A stretch of DNA of 38,306 bases from Flavobacteriaceae bacterium (GCA_029248885.1 JAQWIL010000024.1:1-38306), one strand, 5' to 3'. Counted from the first letter of the stretch, positions 14,152 to 24,764 are shown. Numbers and translations are program-made. Notes: generated by a model from the letters alone, not told the origin.

Positions 14152-15034
14152 TCCTGTTTTATTGGAAGCTTGCCTTGAGGGGTTGGCTCTCAAGGAATCA
14201 GGCACTTATGTCGATGTTACTTTTGGCGGAGGTGGACACACCAAAGCCATTTTAGATGCGATTGGACGTGACGGAAAAGTGATTGCTTTTGACCAGGACG
14301 AAGATGCAATTGAAAATTCATGGGAGGATGAGCGCTTGATATTTATTCATCAAAATTTCACCTATCTACAGCGATTTTTACGATTTCATAAGATTGAAAA
14401 AGTTGACGGGATTCTTGCAGATTTAGGTGTTTCCTCGCACCAACTTGACACACCAACTCGCGGGTTTTCTACACGATTCGACGGCCCCCTTGATATGCGA
14501 ATGAGCTCGTCGGAGGGAACATCAGCAAAAGACGTGATTAATTCTTATACAAAAGAGCAGTTGAGTGATATCTTATATCAATATGGAGAACTGACGAATG
14601 CGCGCAAGATCGCATCAAGAATCGTTGAGCGCAGAGATGAAAACCCCATTGAAACGACTTTGGAATTAGCGAACCTGCTTCGCCCACTTGTTCCTGCAAA
14701 GATCCAGCACAAAGTATTGGCCCAAATTTTTCAAGCTCTACGCATTGAGGTCAATCAAGAGTTGGAAGCCCTAAAATCGCTTCTCGAGCAAAGCGCAGAA
14801 GTCCTCAACCATAATGGAAGACTTTGTGTGATCAGTTATCACTCTTTAGAAGATCGCCTTGTCAAGCGTTTTATTCAGTATGGCTGCTTTGAAAACGAGC
14901 CAGAGAAAGATGAGTTTGGGCGCTCATACAAGCCACTAAAAAAGGTGGGCAATATGACATTGCCCAAAGACATAGAGATTCAAAACAACAAACGTGCACG
15001 CAGTGCCAAACTGCGAATAGCTGAGAAAATATGA
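14132..15034 (+). CDS. rsmH: 16S rRNA (cytosine(1402)-N(4))-methyltransferase
   Basis: 300 residues from the ATG at 14132; a second ATG at 14141 would give MYHNPVLLEACLEGL, nearer the family start, so the exact start is uncertain. The SAM-binding motif is DVTFGGGGHT (about 28-37). Other family segments are LADLGVSSHQLDTPTRGFS, PLDMRM, and the C-terminal VISYHSLEDRLVKRF and NKRARSAKLRIAE. The enzyme methylates N4 of C1402 in the decoding centre of 16S rRNA. It overlaps mraZ by 20 bases and the ftsL-like gene by four. Confidence 0.95.
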   Translation: MTKMYHNPVLLEACLEGLALKESGTYVDVTFGGGGHTKAILDAIGRDGKVIAFDQDEDAIENSWEDERLIFIHQNFTYLQRFLRFHKIEKVDGILADLGVSSHQLDTPTRGFSTRFDGPLDMRMSSSEGTSAKDVINSYTKEQLSDILYQYGELTNARKIASRIVERRDENPIETTLELANLLRPLVPAKIQHKVLAQIFQALRIEVNQELEALKSLLEQSAEVLNHNGRLCVISYHSLEDRLVKRFIQYGCFENEPEKDEFGRSYKPLKKVGNMTLPKDIEIQNNKRARSAKLRIAEKI

Positions 15035-15339
15035 GACAAAGTGTGTTAGAAATTCTTCGAGGTTCTTTCTTGGTACAACAAGGTGCCTTGCGGAACTGGC
15101 GACTCATATTTTTCTTCTTTTTTCTGGCGGGTGTTATGATTTCATCCTCTCACAATATCGACCAAAAGGTGATGCAGATTTCGGCTTTAAACACTGAAAT
15201 CCAAGAGTTAAAAAGTCAGTTTGCAGAAACGAGAACCCAAGCCATGTATATGCGTTTGGAAACGGAAGTAAAAAGCAAATTGTCCAAACGTGGATTTGTA
15301 TCCTCTGTCACCCCACCCACAAAAATCATCATTGAATAA
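15031..15339 (+). CDS. ftsL: FtsL-like cell division protein
   Basis: 102 residues: a short cytoplasmic stretch, one membrane segment (about 24-40, IFFFFFLAGVMISS), then a predicted coiled coil (about 45-85). This is the architecture of FtsL, which joins FtsQ and activates FtsW-FtsI at the septum. FtsL sequences are poorly conserved, so the call rests on architecture and on position between rsmH and ftsI, where Bacteroidota carry this small gene. It overlaps rsmH by four bases and ends five bases before ftsI. It is not a methyltransferase, despite its neighbour. Confidence 0.78.
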   Translation: MRQSVLEILRGSFLVQQGALRNWRLIFFFFFLAGVMISSSHNIDQKVMQISALNTEIQELKSQFAETRTQAMYMRLETEVKSKLSKRGFVSSVTPPTKIIIE

Positions 15340-15344
15340 GACAA

Positions 15345-17204
15345 ATGGAAAAGCAAAAGAGACTGATTTCTAGATTTTCATTTGTGGTCATTGGGCTTTT
15401 TCTGCTCGGGTTAGGGATCGGGTATAAAATTATTCATATTCAGTTTGTTGAAGGAGACTCCTATAAACTTCTCGCTGAAAAGACAACCGTACAAAACTTT
15501 GAAATTCAACCGATTCGCGGAAATATATATGCGCATGACGGCAGTCTTCTTGCCACTTCAGTTCCGAGATATACCATCCATTTTGATGCAGCGACAGTGA
15601 CTACCAGTCGTTTTGAGAATCACTTGGATGCACTTGCAGATTCACTCGCTTCTCTATTGGGGAATACGCCCAATCATTATCATAACCTACTCCTTGATGC
15701 GCACAAAAAACAGCATCGGTACAAACGTATTGCTAAGGATCTGAGTTATGGGCAAATGACTCGCTTGCGAACTTTTCCATTGTTTCGATTGGGGGGTGTT
15801 CGCGGGGGCTTGGTTGTCGAGCGAAAGACCGTGCGTGAAAGACCTTTAGGTAAAATCGCCGAACGCACCATTGGCTATGAACAAGAGCAGCCAAATGGGA
15901 GCTATTTACGCGTTGGACTTGAAGGAGCTTTTGGAGATGGATTACGCGGGATTCCAGGGCTACAACTGCGTCAAAAAATCGCAAATGGAGAATGGAAACC
16001 CTTAAGCGATTCATATCTACAAGAACCACAAGATGGATATGATCTACAAACAACACTTGATGTCAATATTCAAGACGTCACTCACCATGCTTTGCTCGGA
16101 GCTCTTGAAAATTTTGAAGCCGATCACGGAACAGCTGTCGTGATGGAAACCGAAACAGGAGCGATTCGTGCTGTGGCAAATTTGGGTCGTACGAAAGAGG
16201 GGAAGTATTACGAAAAACTCAACTACGCAATTGGGGAGTCTCACGAACCTGGATCAACCTTTAAGCTCATGGCACTTGTAGCTGCTCTCGAGGATCAAGT
16301 TGTCGACACGACGACAGTTTTTGATACGCAAAACGGAGAACTGACTTTTTATGGCAAATACAAAGTGCGTGATTCTCGTAAGGGGGGCTATGGCAAAATT
16401 CCGATTTCCGAAATTTTTGAGCGTTCCTCAAATACCGGAATGGTACAGGCAATATACAATGAATACAACTCAAAACCAGAGCAATTTGTAAACCGTCTGA
16501 TGAATATGGGGATCAGCGAACCGCTGGGATTATCAATTGTAGGCGAGGCAAAACCAGTCATCCCACATCCCGATAAAAAAGGGTGGAGTGGGATTTCTCT
16601 ACCATGGATGGCTTATGGATATGGGGTGTTGATGACGCCGATGCAAACACTCACATTCTATAATGCCATTGCCAATGACGGTGTCATGGTCAGACCCAGA
16701 TTTGTGGAAGGAACTCAAAACACAAGGAGCCAAATCAAAAAGCAGTCTGAAGTCGAAATCATCAACCCTTCCATTTGTTCCAAAGAGACGATCGGAAAGG
16801 TCAAAAGTATGTTGAAAGGAGTGGTGGAAAAACCCTGGGGCACAGCTCATAATATTTACGATCCCAATTTTGCGATCTCTGGAAAAACAGGAACCTGTCA
16901 GTTGGATTACAACACGGACGAGGTACAATACGTTGCGAGTTTTGTAGGATACTTTCCTTCAGACCAACCCAAATACTCATGTATAGTGGTCATTCACCGT
17001 CCTGATAAAGAAAAAGGGTATTTCGGAAACCAAGTTGCCGCCCCAGTTTTCCAAACAATTGCTCATAAGTTATACAGCTCAATTCCAAGAGAAACCAAAC
17101 TGAGCCGTGATCGCTATTTGGAAATCACTGGAAATAAGACAGAGACTAACCGAAGCGTGGTCGAAGCCGATGTCAAACTCACCAAAACACAAAAGAAATC
17201 CTGA
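15345..17204 (+). CDS. ftsI: Septal peptidoglycan transpeptidase FtsI (class B penicillin-binding protein)
   Basis: 619 residues. One N-terminal membrane anchor (about 11-28), then a dimerisation/pedestal domain (about 50-240), then the transpeptidase domain. The three catalytic motifs are present: STFK with the acylated Ser304, SxN at S361-S362-N363, and KTGT at 514-517. The enzyme cross-links peptidoglycan at the division septum together with FtsW. The protein ends about 100 residues after KTGT, in a polar Lys/Thr-rich tail; I see no PASTA domain, which many related flavobacterial proteins carry at this end. Five bases separate it from the ftsL-like gene and one base overlaps murE. Confidence 0.93.
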   Translation: MEKQKRLISRFSFVVIGLFLLGLGIGYKIIHIQFVEGDSYKLLAEKTTVQNFEIQPIRGNIYAHDGSLLATSVPRYTIHFDAATVTTSRFENHLDALADSLASLLGNTPNHYHNLLLDAHKKQHRYKRIAKDLSYGQMTRLRTFPLFRLGGVRGGLVVERKTVRERPLGKIAERTIGYEQEQPNGSYLRVGLEGAFGDGLRGIPGLQLRQKIANGEWKPLSDSYLQEPQDGYDLQTTLDVNIQDVTHHALLGALENFEADHGTAVVMETETGAIRAVANLGRTKEGKYYEKLNYAIGESHEPGSTFKLMALVAALEDQVVDTTTVFDTQNGELTFYGKYKVRDSRKGGYGKIPISEIFERSSNTGMVQAIYNEYNSKPEQFVNRLMNMGISEPLGLSIVGEAKPVIPHPDKKGWSGISLPWMAYGYGVLMTPMQTLTFYNAIANDGVMVRPRFVEGTQNTRSQIKKQSEVEIINPSICSKETIGKVKSMLKGVVEKPWGTAHNIYDPNFAISGKTGTCQLDYNTDEVQYVASFVGYFPSDQPKYSCIVVIHRPDKEKGYFGNQVAAPVFQTIAHKLYSSIPRETKLSRDRYLEITGNKTETNRSVVEADVKLTKTQKKS

Positions 17205-18661
17205 TGCAACTCAAAGAATTACTTTTTGGCGTATCCATAGAGTCTGTTTTTGGAACCACATCCGTTTCGATTGATCACGTGACCGCAGACTCTCGTCAGG
17301 TCGAACCAAATGCATTGTTTGTCGCCATTCGTGGAGAGTTTCACGATGGGCATAAACATATTGATGATGCCGTAAAAAAGGGTGCTACTGCAATCCTTTA
17401 CGAAGAATTACCCAAAAAGCAAGTGGAAGGAATTACCTATGTGCAAACCTTCCAATCCCGTAGTGCATATGCAGTGATTGCGTCTAATTATCACAATCGA
17501 CCTTCAGCCAAACTCAGTCTTATTGGTGTGACAGGAACCAACGGCAAAACATCGATTGTTCAATTGTTGTTTGAGGTATTCCAGCACTTAGGGTATTCAG
17601 TTGGGAAGTTATCCACCATTGCCAACGCCATTAACGAGCATCACTACCCAGCCACACACACAACACCCGACCCAATGGAGATCAATTCCTTTTTGGCAAA
17701 AATGGTCGAAGCGAGTGTTTCGTATTGCTTTATGGAGGTTTCGTCTCATGGGATCGACCAACATCGTATAGAGGGGCTTCATTTTAGAGGTGGGATCTTC
17801 ACCAACCTTACGCATGATCATCTCGACTATCACAAGACTTTTGAAAGCTATAGGGATACCAAAAAGAAGTTTTTTGACAAACTACCAACAACCGCATTTG
17901 CATTGAGCAATCACGATGATAAGAATGGTAAGTATATGTTGCAAAATTGCATTGCAAAGCAGCATTCCTATGCGTTAAAGAATACAGCTGAATTTAAAGC
18001 TAAAATCCTTGAGCATGACTTTTCGGGAATGCAGCTTCGGATAGACGGTAAAGAAACATGGGTGGCATTGGTTGGTGACTTCAACGCAGCGAATATTTTG
18101 GCGGTATACGCTTGCACACAATTACTGGGAGAGAACGCAGACCAGAGTTTAAGTGCTTTGAGTGCGGTAGAGCCCGTATCAGGACGGTTTAATGTTGTCA
18201 GTGGAGGGCATCCAATCCGCGCGATTGTTGATTATGCGCATACCCCAGATGCCTTAAACCATGTATTGAAAACCATCAACAAAATTAGGACTGGAAATGA
18301 GATGTTGATCACCGTCTTTGGTTGTGGGGGAGGTCGCGATAAGGCAAAACGCCCACTTATGGGACGGATTGCTTCAACATTAAGCGATAAAGTGATTTTC
18401 ACTTCAGACAACCCACGCAATGAAGACCCTGAAAAGATTATTGAGCAAATCGAATCGGGTGTGCCAGCAGAACATTTTAAAAAATACATCAGTATCTCAA
18501 GCCGATCACAAGCGATAAAAACGGCCTGTCAGCTTGCCCATAGAGGGGATATCATTTTGGTGGCAGGGAAGGGTCATGAAACCTATCAAGACATCAAAGG
18601 TGAGCGTTTGGAATTTGACGACGCGAAGGAGTTAAAACAACATTTACAAAACAAGAACTAA
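17204..18661 (+). CDS. murE: UDP-N-acetylmuramoyl-tripeptide synthetase, meso-diaminopimelate type
   Basis: 485 residues. The Mur-ligase ATP motif GTNGKTS is at 111-117, and the central domain holds [12 protein letters not shown]. The C-terminal DNPRNEDP (402-409) carries the DNPR signature that binds meso-diaminopimelate, so the third residue of the stem peptide should be meso-DAP, as expected for this phylum. The enzyme adds that residue to UDP-MurNAc-L-Ala-D-Glu in the cytoplasm. The gene overlaps ftsI and mraY by one base on each side. murF, which often follows in other phyla, is absent here. Confidence 0.95.
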   Translation: MQLKELLFGVSIESVFGTTSVSIDHVTADSRQVEPNALFVAIRGEFHDGHKHIDDAVKKGATAILYEELPKKQVEGITYVQTFQSRSAYAVIASNYHNRPSAKLSLIGVTGTNGKTSIVQLLFEVFQHLGYSVGKLSTIANAINEHHYPATHTTPDPMEINSFLAKMVEASVSYCFMEVSSHGIDQHRIEGLHFRGGIFTNLTHDHLDYHKTFESYRDTKKKFFDKLPTTAFALSNHDDKNGKYMLQNCIAKQHSYALKNTAEFKAKILEHDFSGMQLRIDGKETWVALVGDFNAANILAVYACTQLLGENADQSLSALSAVEPVSGRFNVVSGGHPIRAIVDYAHTPDALNHVLKTINKIRTGNEMLITVFGCGGGRDKAKRPLMGRIASTLSDKVIFTSDNPRNEDPEKIIEQIESGVPAEHFKKYISISSRSQAIKTACQLAHRGDIILVAGKGHETYQDIKGERLEFDDAKELKQHLQNKN

Positions 18662-19857
18662 TGCTGTACTATCTGTTTGAATATTTAGAACAAGAATTCC
18701 AGTTTCCAGGAGCTAGCTTATTCCAGTTCATCAGTTTTCGAGCTTCCATAGCAATCATTTTTTCGCTACTTGTCTCTTTGATTTTTGGGAGACAAATCAT
18801 TCAGCTCCTACAACGCAATCAAATGGGGGAGAGTATCCGAGATCTGGGCCTAGAAGGTCAAAAAGAAAAAGCTGGCACACCGACTATGGGAGGTCTCATC
18901 ATCATTCTGGCAACCCTTGTGCCCGTATTGTTGTTTGCCAAACTCGACAACATCTATATCCTTCTTCTCATCGTCACGACGATTTGGATGGGAAGCATCG
19001 GGTTTATAGATGATTACATCAAGATTAAGCGAAAAAATAAAGAAGGTTTAAAAGGAAGGTTTAAAATCATTGGTCAAGTTGGTTTGGGTCTTATCGTCGG
19101 GATCACGCTTTACTTCCATCCTGATGTGACCATAAGAGAAAACGCTGCACTAGGACAAGAGATTGTTATCAATGAAAAATCGACAAAAACCACAATTCCA
19201 TTACTGAAAAACAATGAATTTGATTATGCTGAGGCGATTACTTGGATTGACGAGTCTTGGTCTGTGTATGCATGGTTGGTCTTTATTCCTTTTGTCATCT
19301 TTATTGTGACGGCGGTTTCAAATGGCGCAAACCTCACTGATGGCATAGATGGATTAGCCGCAGGAACAGCAACCCTAATCGTATTGGTGTTGGGGGTTTT
19401 TGCTTGGGTTTCGGGCAACATTATTTTCTCAGATTACCTCAACGTTATGTATATCCCCGATGTGAGTGAACTCGTGATTTTTATCGCTGCATTTGCTGGG
19501 GGTCTTGTCGGATTTTTATGGTACAACACTTATCCAGCTCAAGTGTTTATGGGCGATACAGGAAGCTTGACCATTGGCGGCATTATTGCCGTTCTCGCGC
19601 TTTCGGTTCGAAAAGAATTACTTATTCCTGTTCTGTGCGGTGTTTTCTTCATCGAAAGCTTGTCAGTCATCCTTCAAGTTGGGTATTTCAAGTACACAAA
19701 AAAGAAAACTGGAGTTGGAAAGCGAATTTTCTTGATGGCACCTGTCCATCATCATTTCCAAAAACAAGGATATCACGAGAGTAAAATCGTGACTCGTTTT
19801 TGGATTATCACCATCGCTCTTGCGATCATTTCACTTGTAACCCTAAAAATCAGATAG
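18661..19857 (+). CDS. mraY: Phospho-N-acetylmuramoyl-pentapeptide-transferase
   Basis: 398 residues with about ten hydrophobic membrane segments. Family motifs are present in order: [12 protein letters not shown], the Asp pair in [25 protein letters not shown] and APVHHHF near the C-terminus. MraY transfers phospho-MurNAc-pentapeptide from UDP to undecaprenyl phosphate and so makes lipid I at the inner face of the membrane. An insertion of roughly 40 residues (about 160-200, around [17 protein letters not shown]) makes it longer than the E. coli enzyme (360); longer forms are usual in Bacteroidota. It shares one base with murE and lies three bases before murD. Confidence 0.95.
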   Translation: MLYYLFEYLEQEFQFPGASLFQFISFRASIAIIFSLLVSLIFGRQIIQLLQRNQMGESIRDLGLEGQKEKAGTPTMGGLIIILATLVPVLLFAKLDNIYILLLIVTTIWMGSIGFIDDYIKIKRKNKEGLKGRFKIIGQVGLGLIVGITLYFHPDVTIRENAALGQEIVINEKSTKTTIPLLKNNEFDYAEAITWIDESWSVYAWLVFIPFVIFIVTAVSNGANLTDGIDGLAAGTATLIVLVLGVFAWVSGNIIFSDYLNVMYIPDVSELVIFIAAFAGGLVGFLWYNTYPAQVFMGDTGSLTIGGIIAVLALSVRKELLIPVLCGVFFIESLSVILQVGYFKYTKKKTGVGKRIFLMAPVHHHFQKQGYHESKIVTRFWIITIALAIISLVTLKIR

Positions 19858-19860
19858 CCA

Positions 19861-21162
19861 ATGTCAAAAAATATGATTGTATTGGGTGGAGGAGAGAGCG
19901 GAGTTGGCGCAGCACTTCTTGGTCAGCACCTTGGCTATCATGTCTTTGTGAGCGATAAAGGGGCAATTGGTGAGTCCTATCAAAAAGAATTGGATGATCA
20001 TCGTATAGAATGGGAACAAGGGCAACACACTTCCGAAAGGATTATAAAAGCCGATTTGGTTGTAAAAAGCCCAGGGATTCCCCCAAATGTACCAATCGTC
20101 GAAGAAATCAGGTCTGCTGAGATTCCCTTGCTTTCAGAAATCGAATTCGCCTCACTACATACAGATGCGGAGCTGATCGGCATCACAGGCACAAATGGAA
20201 AAACGACGACGGCCATGCTTACGCATCACTTGCTTGCATCGGCAGGAAAGTCTGTCGCTCTTGCTGGGAATATTGGGTCAAGCTTTGCCAAAGCGGTAAC
20301 GACAAGTTCACCCGATTACTGGGTACTTGAACTCAGTAGTTTTCAATTGGAAGACATCGATTCCTTTCACCCGAGATATGCTGTGATTACCAATCTCACT
20401 CCTGACCATTTAGATCGCTATGATAACAGTTTTGAGCGCTATGTTGACGCTAAGTTTTGCATGCTGAAAAACCAAACGAATGAAGACTATTTCATCTATG
20501 ATGATACAGATGATGAAATCAAGTTGGCAATCGAACGACACAAACCCAAATCGCAACGCATACCCTATACAGATAAAACAATCAAACACGAACGATTTAA
20601 TACAACCGATATGATCAAGATTGACAATACCTCGTTGGAGGGAATTCACAATGCCAAAAATGCAATGGCAGCAGCGACCATTGCCCAGTTGGTCAATATT
20701 CGCAAACAAACCATACGGGAGAGTTTGCGAACCTTTCAAGGCGCTCCGCACCGATTGGAGAAGGTGCTACGTATTCTAAAAGTAGATTATATAAATGATT
20801 CCAAAGCAACCAATGTCAACGCGACATACTACGCGCTCGACAGTATGACACGCCCAACAATTTGGATTGTGGGTGGGGTTGATAAAGGCAATGACTACGC
20901 CAAACTCATGCCTTTGGTTCGCAAAAATGTAAAGGCCATTATTTGCCTTGGACTTGACAATGAAAAAATCATCGATTGTTTTTCGCCAGTTGTGAACCTT
21001 CTGGTGGAAGCAGGATCGATGTCTGAAGCTGTTCAGGCATCCTATGACTTGGCAAAGCAGGGAGATGCTGTATTGCTGTCGCCTGCTTGCGCAAGTTTTG
21101 ATCTTTTTGAAAACTATGAAGATCGGGGAGATCAATTTAAACAACTCGTTCGTCAACTCTAA
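19861..21162 (+). CDS. murD: UDP-N-acetylmuramoylalanine--D-glutamate ligase
   Basis: 433 residues. The N-terminal Rossmann-like domain starts MIVLGGGESGVGAALL, the ATP-binding motif GTNGKTTT is at 110-117, and later family segments are LELSSFQLE, ITNLTPDHLDRY, GAPHRLE, YINDSKATN and LLSPACASFD. The enzyme adds D-glutamate to UDP-MurNAc-L-alanine. It falls between mraY and ftsW with three-base gaps on both sides, the standard dcw order. Confidence 0.95.
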   Translation: MSKNMIVLGGGESGVGAALLGQHLGYHVFVSDKGAIGESYQKELDDHRIEWEQGQHTSERIIKADLVVKSPGIPPNVPIVEEIRSAEIPLLSEIEFASLHTDAELIGITGTNGKTTTAMLTHHLLASAGKSVALAGNIGSSFAKAVTTSSPDYWVLELSSFQLEDIDSFHPRYAVITNLTPDHLDRYDNSFERYVDAKFCMLKNQTNEDYFIYDDTDDEIKLAIERHKPKSQRIPYTDKTIKHERFNTTDMIKIDNTSLEGIHNAKNAMAAATIAQLVNIRKQTIRESLRTFQGAPHRLEKVLRILKVDYINDSKATNVNATYYALDSMTRPTIWIVGGVDKGNDYAKLMPLVRKNVKAIICLGLDNEKIIDCFSPVVNLLVEAGSMSEAVQASYDLAKQGDAVLLSPACASFDLFENYEDRGDQFKQLVRQL

Positions 21163-21165
21163 TTT

Positions 21166-22347
21166 ATGCGTTTTATCACAAAACATATCCACGGAGATCG
21201 CGCCATATGGGCTATAGTAGCCCTGTTGTCTGCGTTTTCGTTTTTACCCGTTTATAGCGCAAGCTCCAACTTGGTATATGTTTTGGGAATGGGTTCTGTT
21301 ACTGGCCATTTGATCAAGCATGTGGCCATTGTCTTGGTTGGAATCAGTATTATGTATGCGACGCACCGGATTCCATTCAAATACTTTAGTGGATTGTCTG
21401 TCATTGCGCTGCCTATTGTTTGGGTATTGTTGGTTTATACCGCCTTGCAAGGCAATATGATAGAGGGAGCAAATGCAAGTCGTTGGATTAAAATTCCTAT
21501 CCTTGGCTTGTCTTTTCAAACATCAACATTAGCTTCGGTTGTGCTGATGGTGTATGTGGCTAGATACCTCTCAATCCATAAAGACAAAGAAATTCATTTT
21601 TGGCGGAGTTTGCTCGTTCTGTGGGTTCCTGTCTTGCTGGTGATTGCGACCATTTTACCGGCAAACCTATCAACGGCAGTTTTATTGGTTGCTTTGGTCT
21701 TTGTGTTGACATTTATCGGAGGCTATCCCAAAAAATATCTCCTGTTGATGTTGGGTACAGCAGCAGTTTTTCTCACTTTGTTTATCATGACAGCAAAAGC
21801 ATATCCAGATGCTTTTCCTAACCGGGTAGATACATGGATGAGCCGAATTGAAAGTTTTACAGGGGATGGAGATGCAAATACCAACTACCAAGTGCAACGT
21901 GCCAAAACGGCAATTGCTACTGGCGGTGTACTTGGAAAAGGGGCTGGTAAGAGTGTGATGAAAAACTTATTACCACAAAGTACATCCGATTTTATTTATG
22001 CCATTATCACTGAGGAGTACGGTATGGCTGGCGGCTTGAGCTTGTTGTTTTTATACCTGCTGCTTCTGTTCCGTATTTTTATGAGCGTATATAAAACAGA
22101 ACACTTTTTTGGTCAACTCTTGATTGTAGGAGTTGGACTTCCCATCATTATCCAGTCTTTGGTGAATATGGGTGTTGCCGTTTCGATATTTCCCGTAACT
22201 GGGCAACCCTTACCATTGATTAGCAGTGGTGGAACTTCCATTTGGATGACATTTCTTGCACTCGGTATTGTTCAGAGTGTGACGGCAGGCCGCATGGCAG
22301 AAAGCGACGAAAAAAACCCTTTAGCAATTTTGAGTGAAGCAGTTTAA
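21166..22347 (+). CDS. ftsW: Septal peptidoglycan glycosyltransferase FtsW
   Basis: 393 residues of SEDS type, with about ten membrane segments. Visible family features include GANASRWIKIPILG in the first half, a large extracytoplasmic loop (about 200-260, with TNYQVQRAKTAIATGGVLGKG), FIYAIITEEYGMAGG and the C-terminal PLPLISSGGTS. FtsW polymerises lipid II into septal glycan strands in complex with FtsI; it is called FtsW rather than RodA because of its place between murD and murG. The gene ends 14 bases inside murG. Confidence 0.93.
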   Translation: MRFITKHIHGDRAIWAIVALLSAFSFLPVYSASSNLVYVLGMGSVTGHLIKHVAIVLVGISIMYATHRIPFKYFSGLSVIALPIVWVLLVYTALQGNMIEGANASRWIKIPILGLSFQTSTLASVVLMVYVARYLSIHKDKEIHFWRSLLVLWVPVLLVIATILPANLSTAVLLVALVFVLTFIGGYPKKYLLLMLGTAAVFLTLFIMTAKAYPDAFPNRVDTWMSRIESFTGDGDANTNYQVQRAKTAIATGGVLGKGAGKSVMKNLLPQSTSDFIYAIITEEYGMAGGLSLLFLYLLLLFRIFMSVYKTEHFFGQLLIVGVGLPIIIQSLVNMGVAVSIFPVTGQPLPLISSGGTSIWMTFLALGIVQSVTAGRMAESDEKNPLAILSEAV

Positions 22348-23425
22348 AACCATATTGTCTGGCGGAGGAACAGGGGGGCACATCTTTCCTGCACTAGCGA
22401 TTGCCAACGCGATAAAAAGCGAAAATGGCTCTGCTGATATTTTATTTGTCGGAGCAAGCCAACGTATGGAAATGACACGTGTTCCGAAAGCTGGTTTTCC
22501 GATCAAAGGGCTTTGGATTTCAGGAATTCAGCGCAAGTTTTCAGTTCAAAATCTATTGTTTCCATTCAAGTTAATCGTGAGCTTGTGGCGTTCCTATTTT
22601 ATTTTAAAGAGATTTCAACCACAAGTTGTGATTGGCACTGGCGGCTTTGCGAGCGGTCCATTGTTATACATGGCCACACGAATGAATATTCCATCACTCA
22701 TTCAAGAGCAAAACGCTTTACCCGGGATCACCAATCGACTTCTTGGAAAATATGTACAACGAATCTGTATCGCTCATACGGAAGCAGCAAGATTTTTTCC
22801 AAAGCATAAGACAGAACTTACAGGAAACCCTTTGCGATCGGAGTTGATTCAACTGAACATTAGCCCCGTAGAAGCAAGAAAGAAGATGGGGTTATCACAC
22901 AAGAAAACAACCCTGCTCGTTGTCGGTGGAAGTCTAGGCGCAAGACGAATAAATCAGCTTATGGTCAATCACCTCGAAAGGCTTTCCAAGATGGAGGTTC
23001 AAATTGTGTGGCAATGCGGTTCGCTTTATGAAAAAGAATATGTACCACTTCAAACATCACATGTTCACATTACACCATTTATTGATGATATGGCAGTGGC
23101 TTATGCGGCGGCTGATGTGATTATTTCACGAGCTGGGGCACTTGCCGTTTCGGAGCTTTGTCAGGTCGGTAAAGCGGTTTTGTTTATCCCATCACCCAAT
23201 GTGGCAGAAAACCACCAATATAAAAATGCATTTGCCATAGCCAATAAGGATGCGGCTTTCGTTATCGAAGAAAATGAACTGGATCATAAATTCCAAACTC
23301 AACTTGATGTTCTTCTTTCCGATAAAAAGAAGAGGAAAGCCCTAGGGGAAAACATTAAAAGCTTGGCAAAACCAGACGCGACTCAATCGATTGTCAAACA
23401 AATTAAATCCCTTGTCAATGATTAA
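22334..23425 (+). CDS. murG: UDP-N-acetylglucosamine--MurNAc-(pentapeptide) pyrophosphoryl-undecaprenol GlcNAc transferase
   Basis: 363 residues from a GTG start, 14 bases before the end of ftsW. The glycine-rich loop near the start is SGGGTGGHIFPALAIA (9-24). Other GT28 family segments are GTGGFASGPLLY, IQEQNALPGITNRLLGKY, VGGSLGARRIN, and the UDP-GlcNAc site ISRAGALAVSEL. The enzyme converts lipid I to lipid II on the cytoplasmic face of the membrane. Its end overlaps murC by eight bases. Confidence 0.95.
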   Translation: MKQFKTILSGGGTGGHIFPALAIANAIKSENGSADILFVGASQRMEMTRVPKAGFPIKGLWISGIQRKFSVQNLLFPFKLIVSLWRSYFILKRFQPQVVIGTGGFASGPLLYMATRMNIPSLIQEQNALPGITNRLLGKYVQRICIAHTEAARFFPKHKTELTGNPLRSELIQLNISPVEARKKMGLSHKKTTLLVVGGSLGARRINQLMVNHLERLSKMEVQIVWQCGSLYEKEYVPLQTSHVHITPFIDDMAVAYAAADVIISRAGALAVSELCQVGKAVLFIPSPNVAENHQYKNAFAIANKDAAFVIEENELDHKFQTQLDVLLSDKKKRKALGENIKSLAKPDATQSIVKQIKSLVND

Positions 23426-24764
23426 GCAACAGCTGTATTTTTTGGGGATTGGTGGAATCGGTATGTCCGCATTGGCACAGTATTTTATTCAGCAAGGGCA
23501 TGAGGTATATGGGTATGACCGCATCGAAACAGAGATCACCGATAAGCTCATTCAAATCGGTGCAAAGGTGCATACAGATGATCGTGTTGATCGAATCCCA
23601 GCAGTGTGCAAGAAAAAGGCCAACACGACTGTTGTATTTACCCCTGCGATCCCTCAAAACTCTCCACAGCTCGAGTTTTTCAAAGCAAATGGGTTTGATG
23701 TTTTTAAGCGTTCTGAAGTTCTTGGCGAATTGAGCAAAGACCTATACTGCATAGCTGTGGGAGGAACTCATGGCAAAACCACAACATCCTCAATTCTGGC
23801 ACACCTACTTCGCGAAAGTGGAAAAAAAATCACGGCGTTTTTGGGTGGAATTTCATCTAATTTCAGCTCCAACTTTATCTGCGAAGGCAACGAATATATG
23901 GTGGTAGAAGCAGATGAATTTGACCGTTCTTTTCTAACGCTTCACCCCAATATTCTCTGTATTACATCAATGGATGCGGACCATTTGGATATTTACCAGA
24001 ATGCAGAGAATCTCGAAACAAGTTTTCAATCCTTTGCCGCTTTGGTTTCAAATCCAAACCTCCGCTGGGTTCGAGAAGGTCTTAACGTCTCAGGCGTAAC
24101 ATTTGGCACGAGCAAACAGGCAGAAGTTCGGGTCGAGCATATCAGAATCGAAAAGGGTCATTATGTATTTGATTTTCATAGTAAAGATCAAATCTTAAAG
24201 GATATTCAGCTTTGTCTTCCTGGGGAACATAATTTGATGAATGCCACAGTAGCCATCGCAATGGCATTGTCTGTTGGTTGTGATCCGAAGTCAATTGGCA
24301 TAGCGCTGCAGCGTTTTCGAGGAGTTGAGCGGCGATTTAGTGTTCGAATCGAGGAACCCACGGTGGTAATCGATGACTACGCTCATCATCCAACTGAAAT
24401 CAACCAAATGGCGGATGCGGTCAAGCAGTTTTATCCTTCTGCCAAACGACTCGCAGTGTTTCAACCTCACTTGTTTAGCAGGACGAGGGATTTTTGCAAG
24501 GAATTTGCGGAGAGTTTGTCTCAGTTCGACCATACCATATTGCTCGATATCTATCCAGCACGTGAGTTGCCGATCCCAGGGATCACCAGTCAATCCATTC
24601 TTAAAATGATGAGTGGATCGGTTGAAATTGTATCCAAAAGCCAATTGCCAGAAAAGGTGGCTGATGCTGGTGCAGAGGTTGTTGTGATCATGGGTGCAGG
24701 CGATATTGCTGATCAGGTGCAACCAATTGTAGAACATCTAAAACGAACGTCCTATGTGGGTTAG
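23418..24764 (+). CDS. murC: UDP-N-acetylmuramate--L-alanine ligase
   Basis: 448 residues from the ATG at 23418. A TTG at 23391 would add nine residues but leaves the typical start MIKQQLYFLGIGGIGMSALA internal, so the ATG is preferred. The ATP-binding motif GGTHGKTTT lies at about 115-123. Later segments VEADEFDRSF, TSMDADHLDIY, GEHNLMNA, GVERRF and IDDYAHHPTEI are all MurC-like. The enzyme adds the first amino acid, L-alanine, to UDP-MurNAc. It overlaps murG by eight bases and ftsQ by eleven. Confidence 0.95.
   Translation: MIKQQLYFLGIGGIGMSALAQYFIQQGHEVYGYDRIETEITDKLIQIGAKVHTDDRVDRIPAVCKKKANTTVVFTPAIPQNSPQLEFFKANGFDVFKRSEVLGELSKDLYCIAVGGTHGKTTTSSILAHLLRESGKKITAFLGGISSNFSSNFICEGNEYMVVEADEFDRSFLTLHPNILCITSMDADHLDIYQNAENLETSFQSFAALVSNPNLRWVREGLNVSGVTFGTSKQAEVRVEHIRIEKGHYVFDFHSKDQILKDIQLCLPGEHNLMNATVAIAMALSVGCDPKSIGIALQRFRGVERRFSVRIEEPTVVIDDYAHHPTEINQMADAVKQFYPSAKRLAVFQPHLFSRTRDFCKEFAESLSQFDHTILLDIYPARELPIPGITSQSILKMMSGSVEIVSKSQLPEKVADAGAEVVVIMGAGDIADQVQPIVEHLKRTSYVG

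Noticed and set aside
23391..23417. Upstream TTG start for murC
   Set aside because: It would add nine residues not typical of the family, while the ATG at 23418 gives the conserved start and a normal short overlap.
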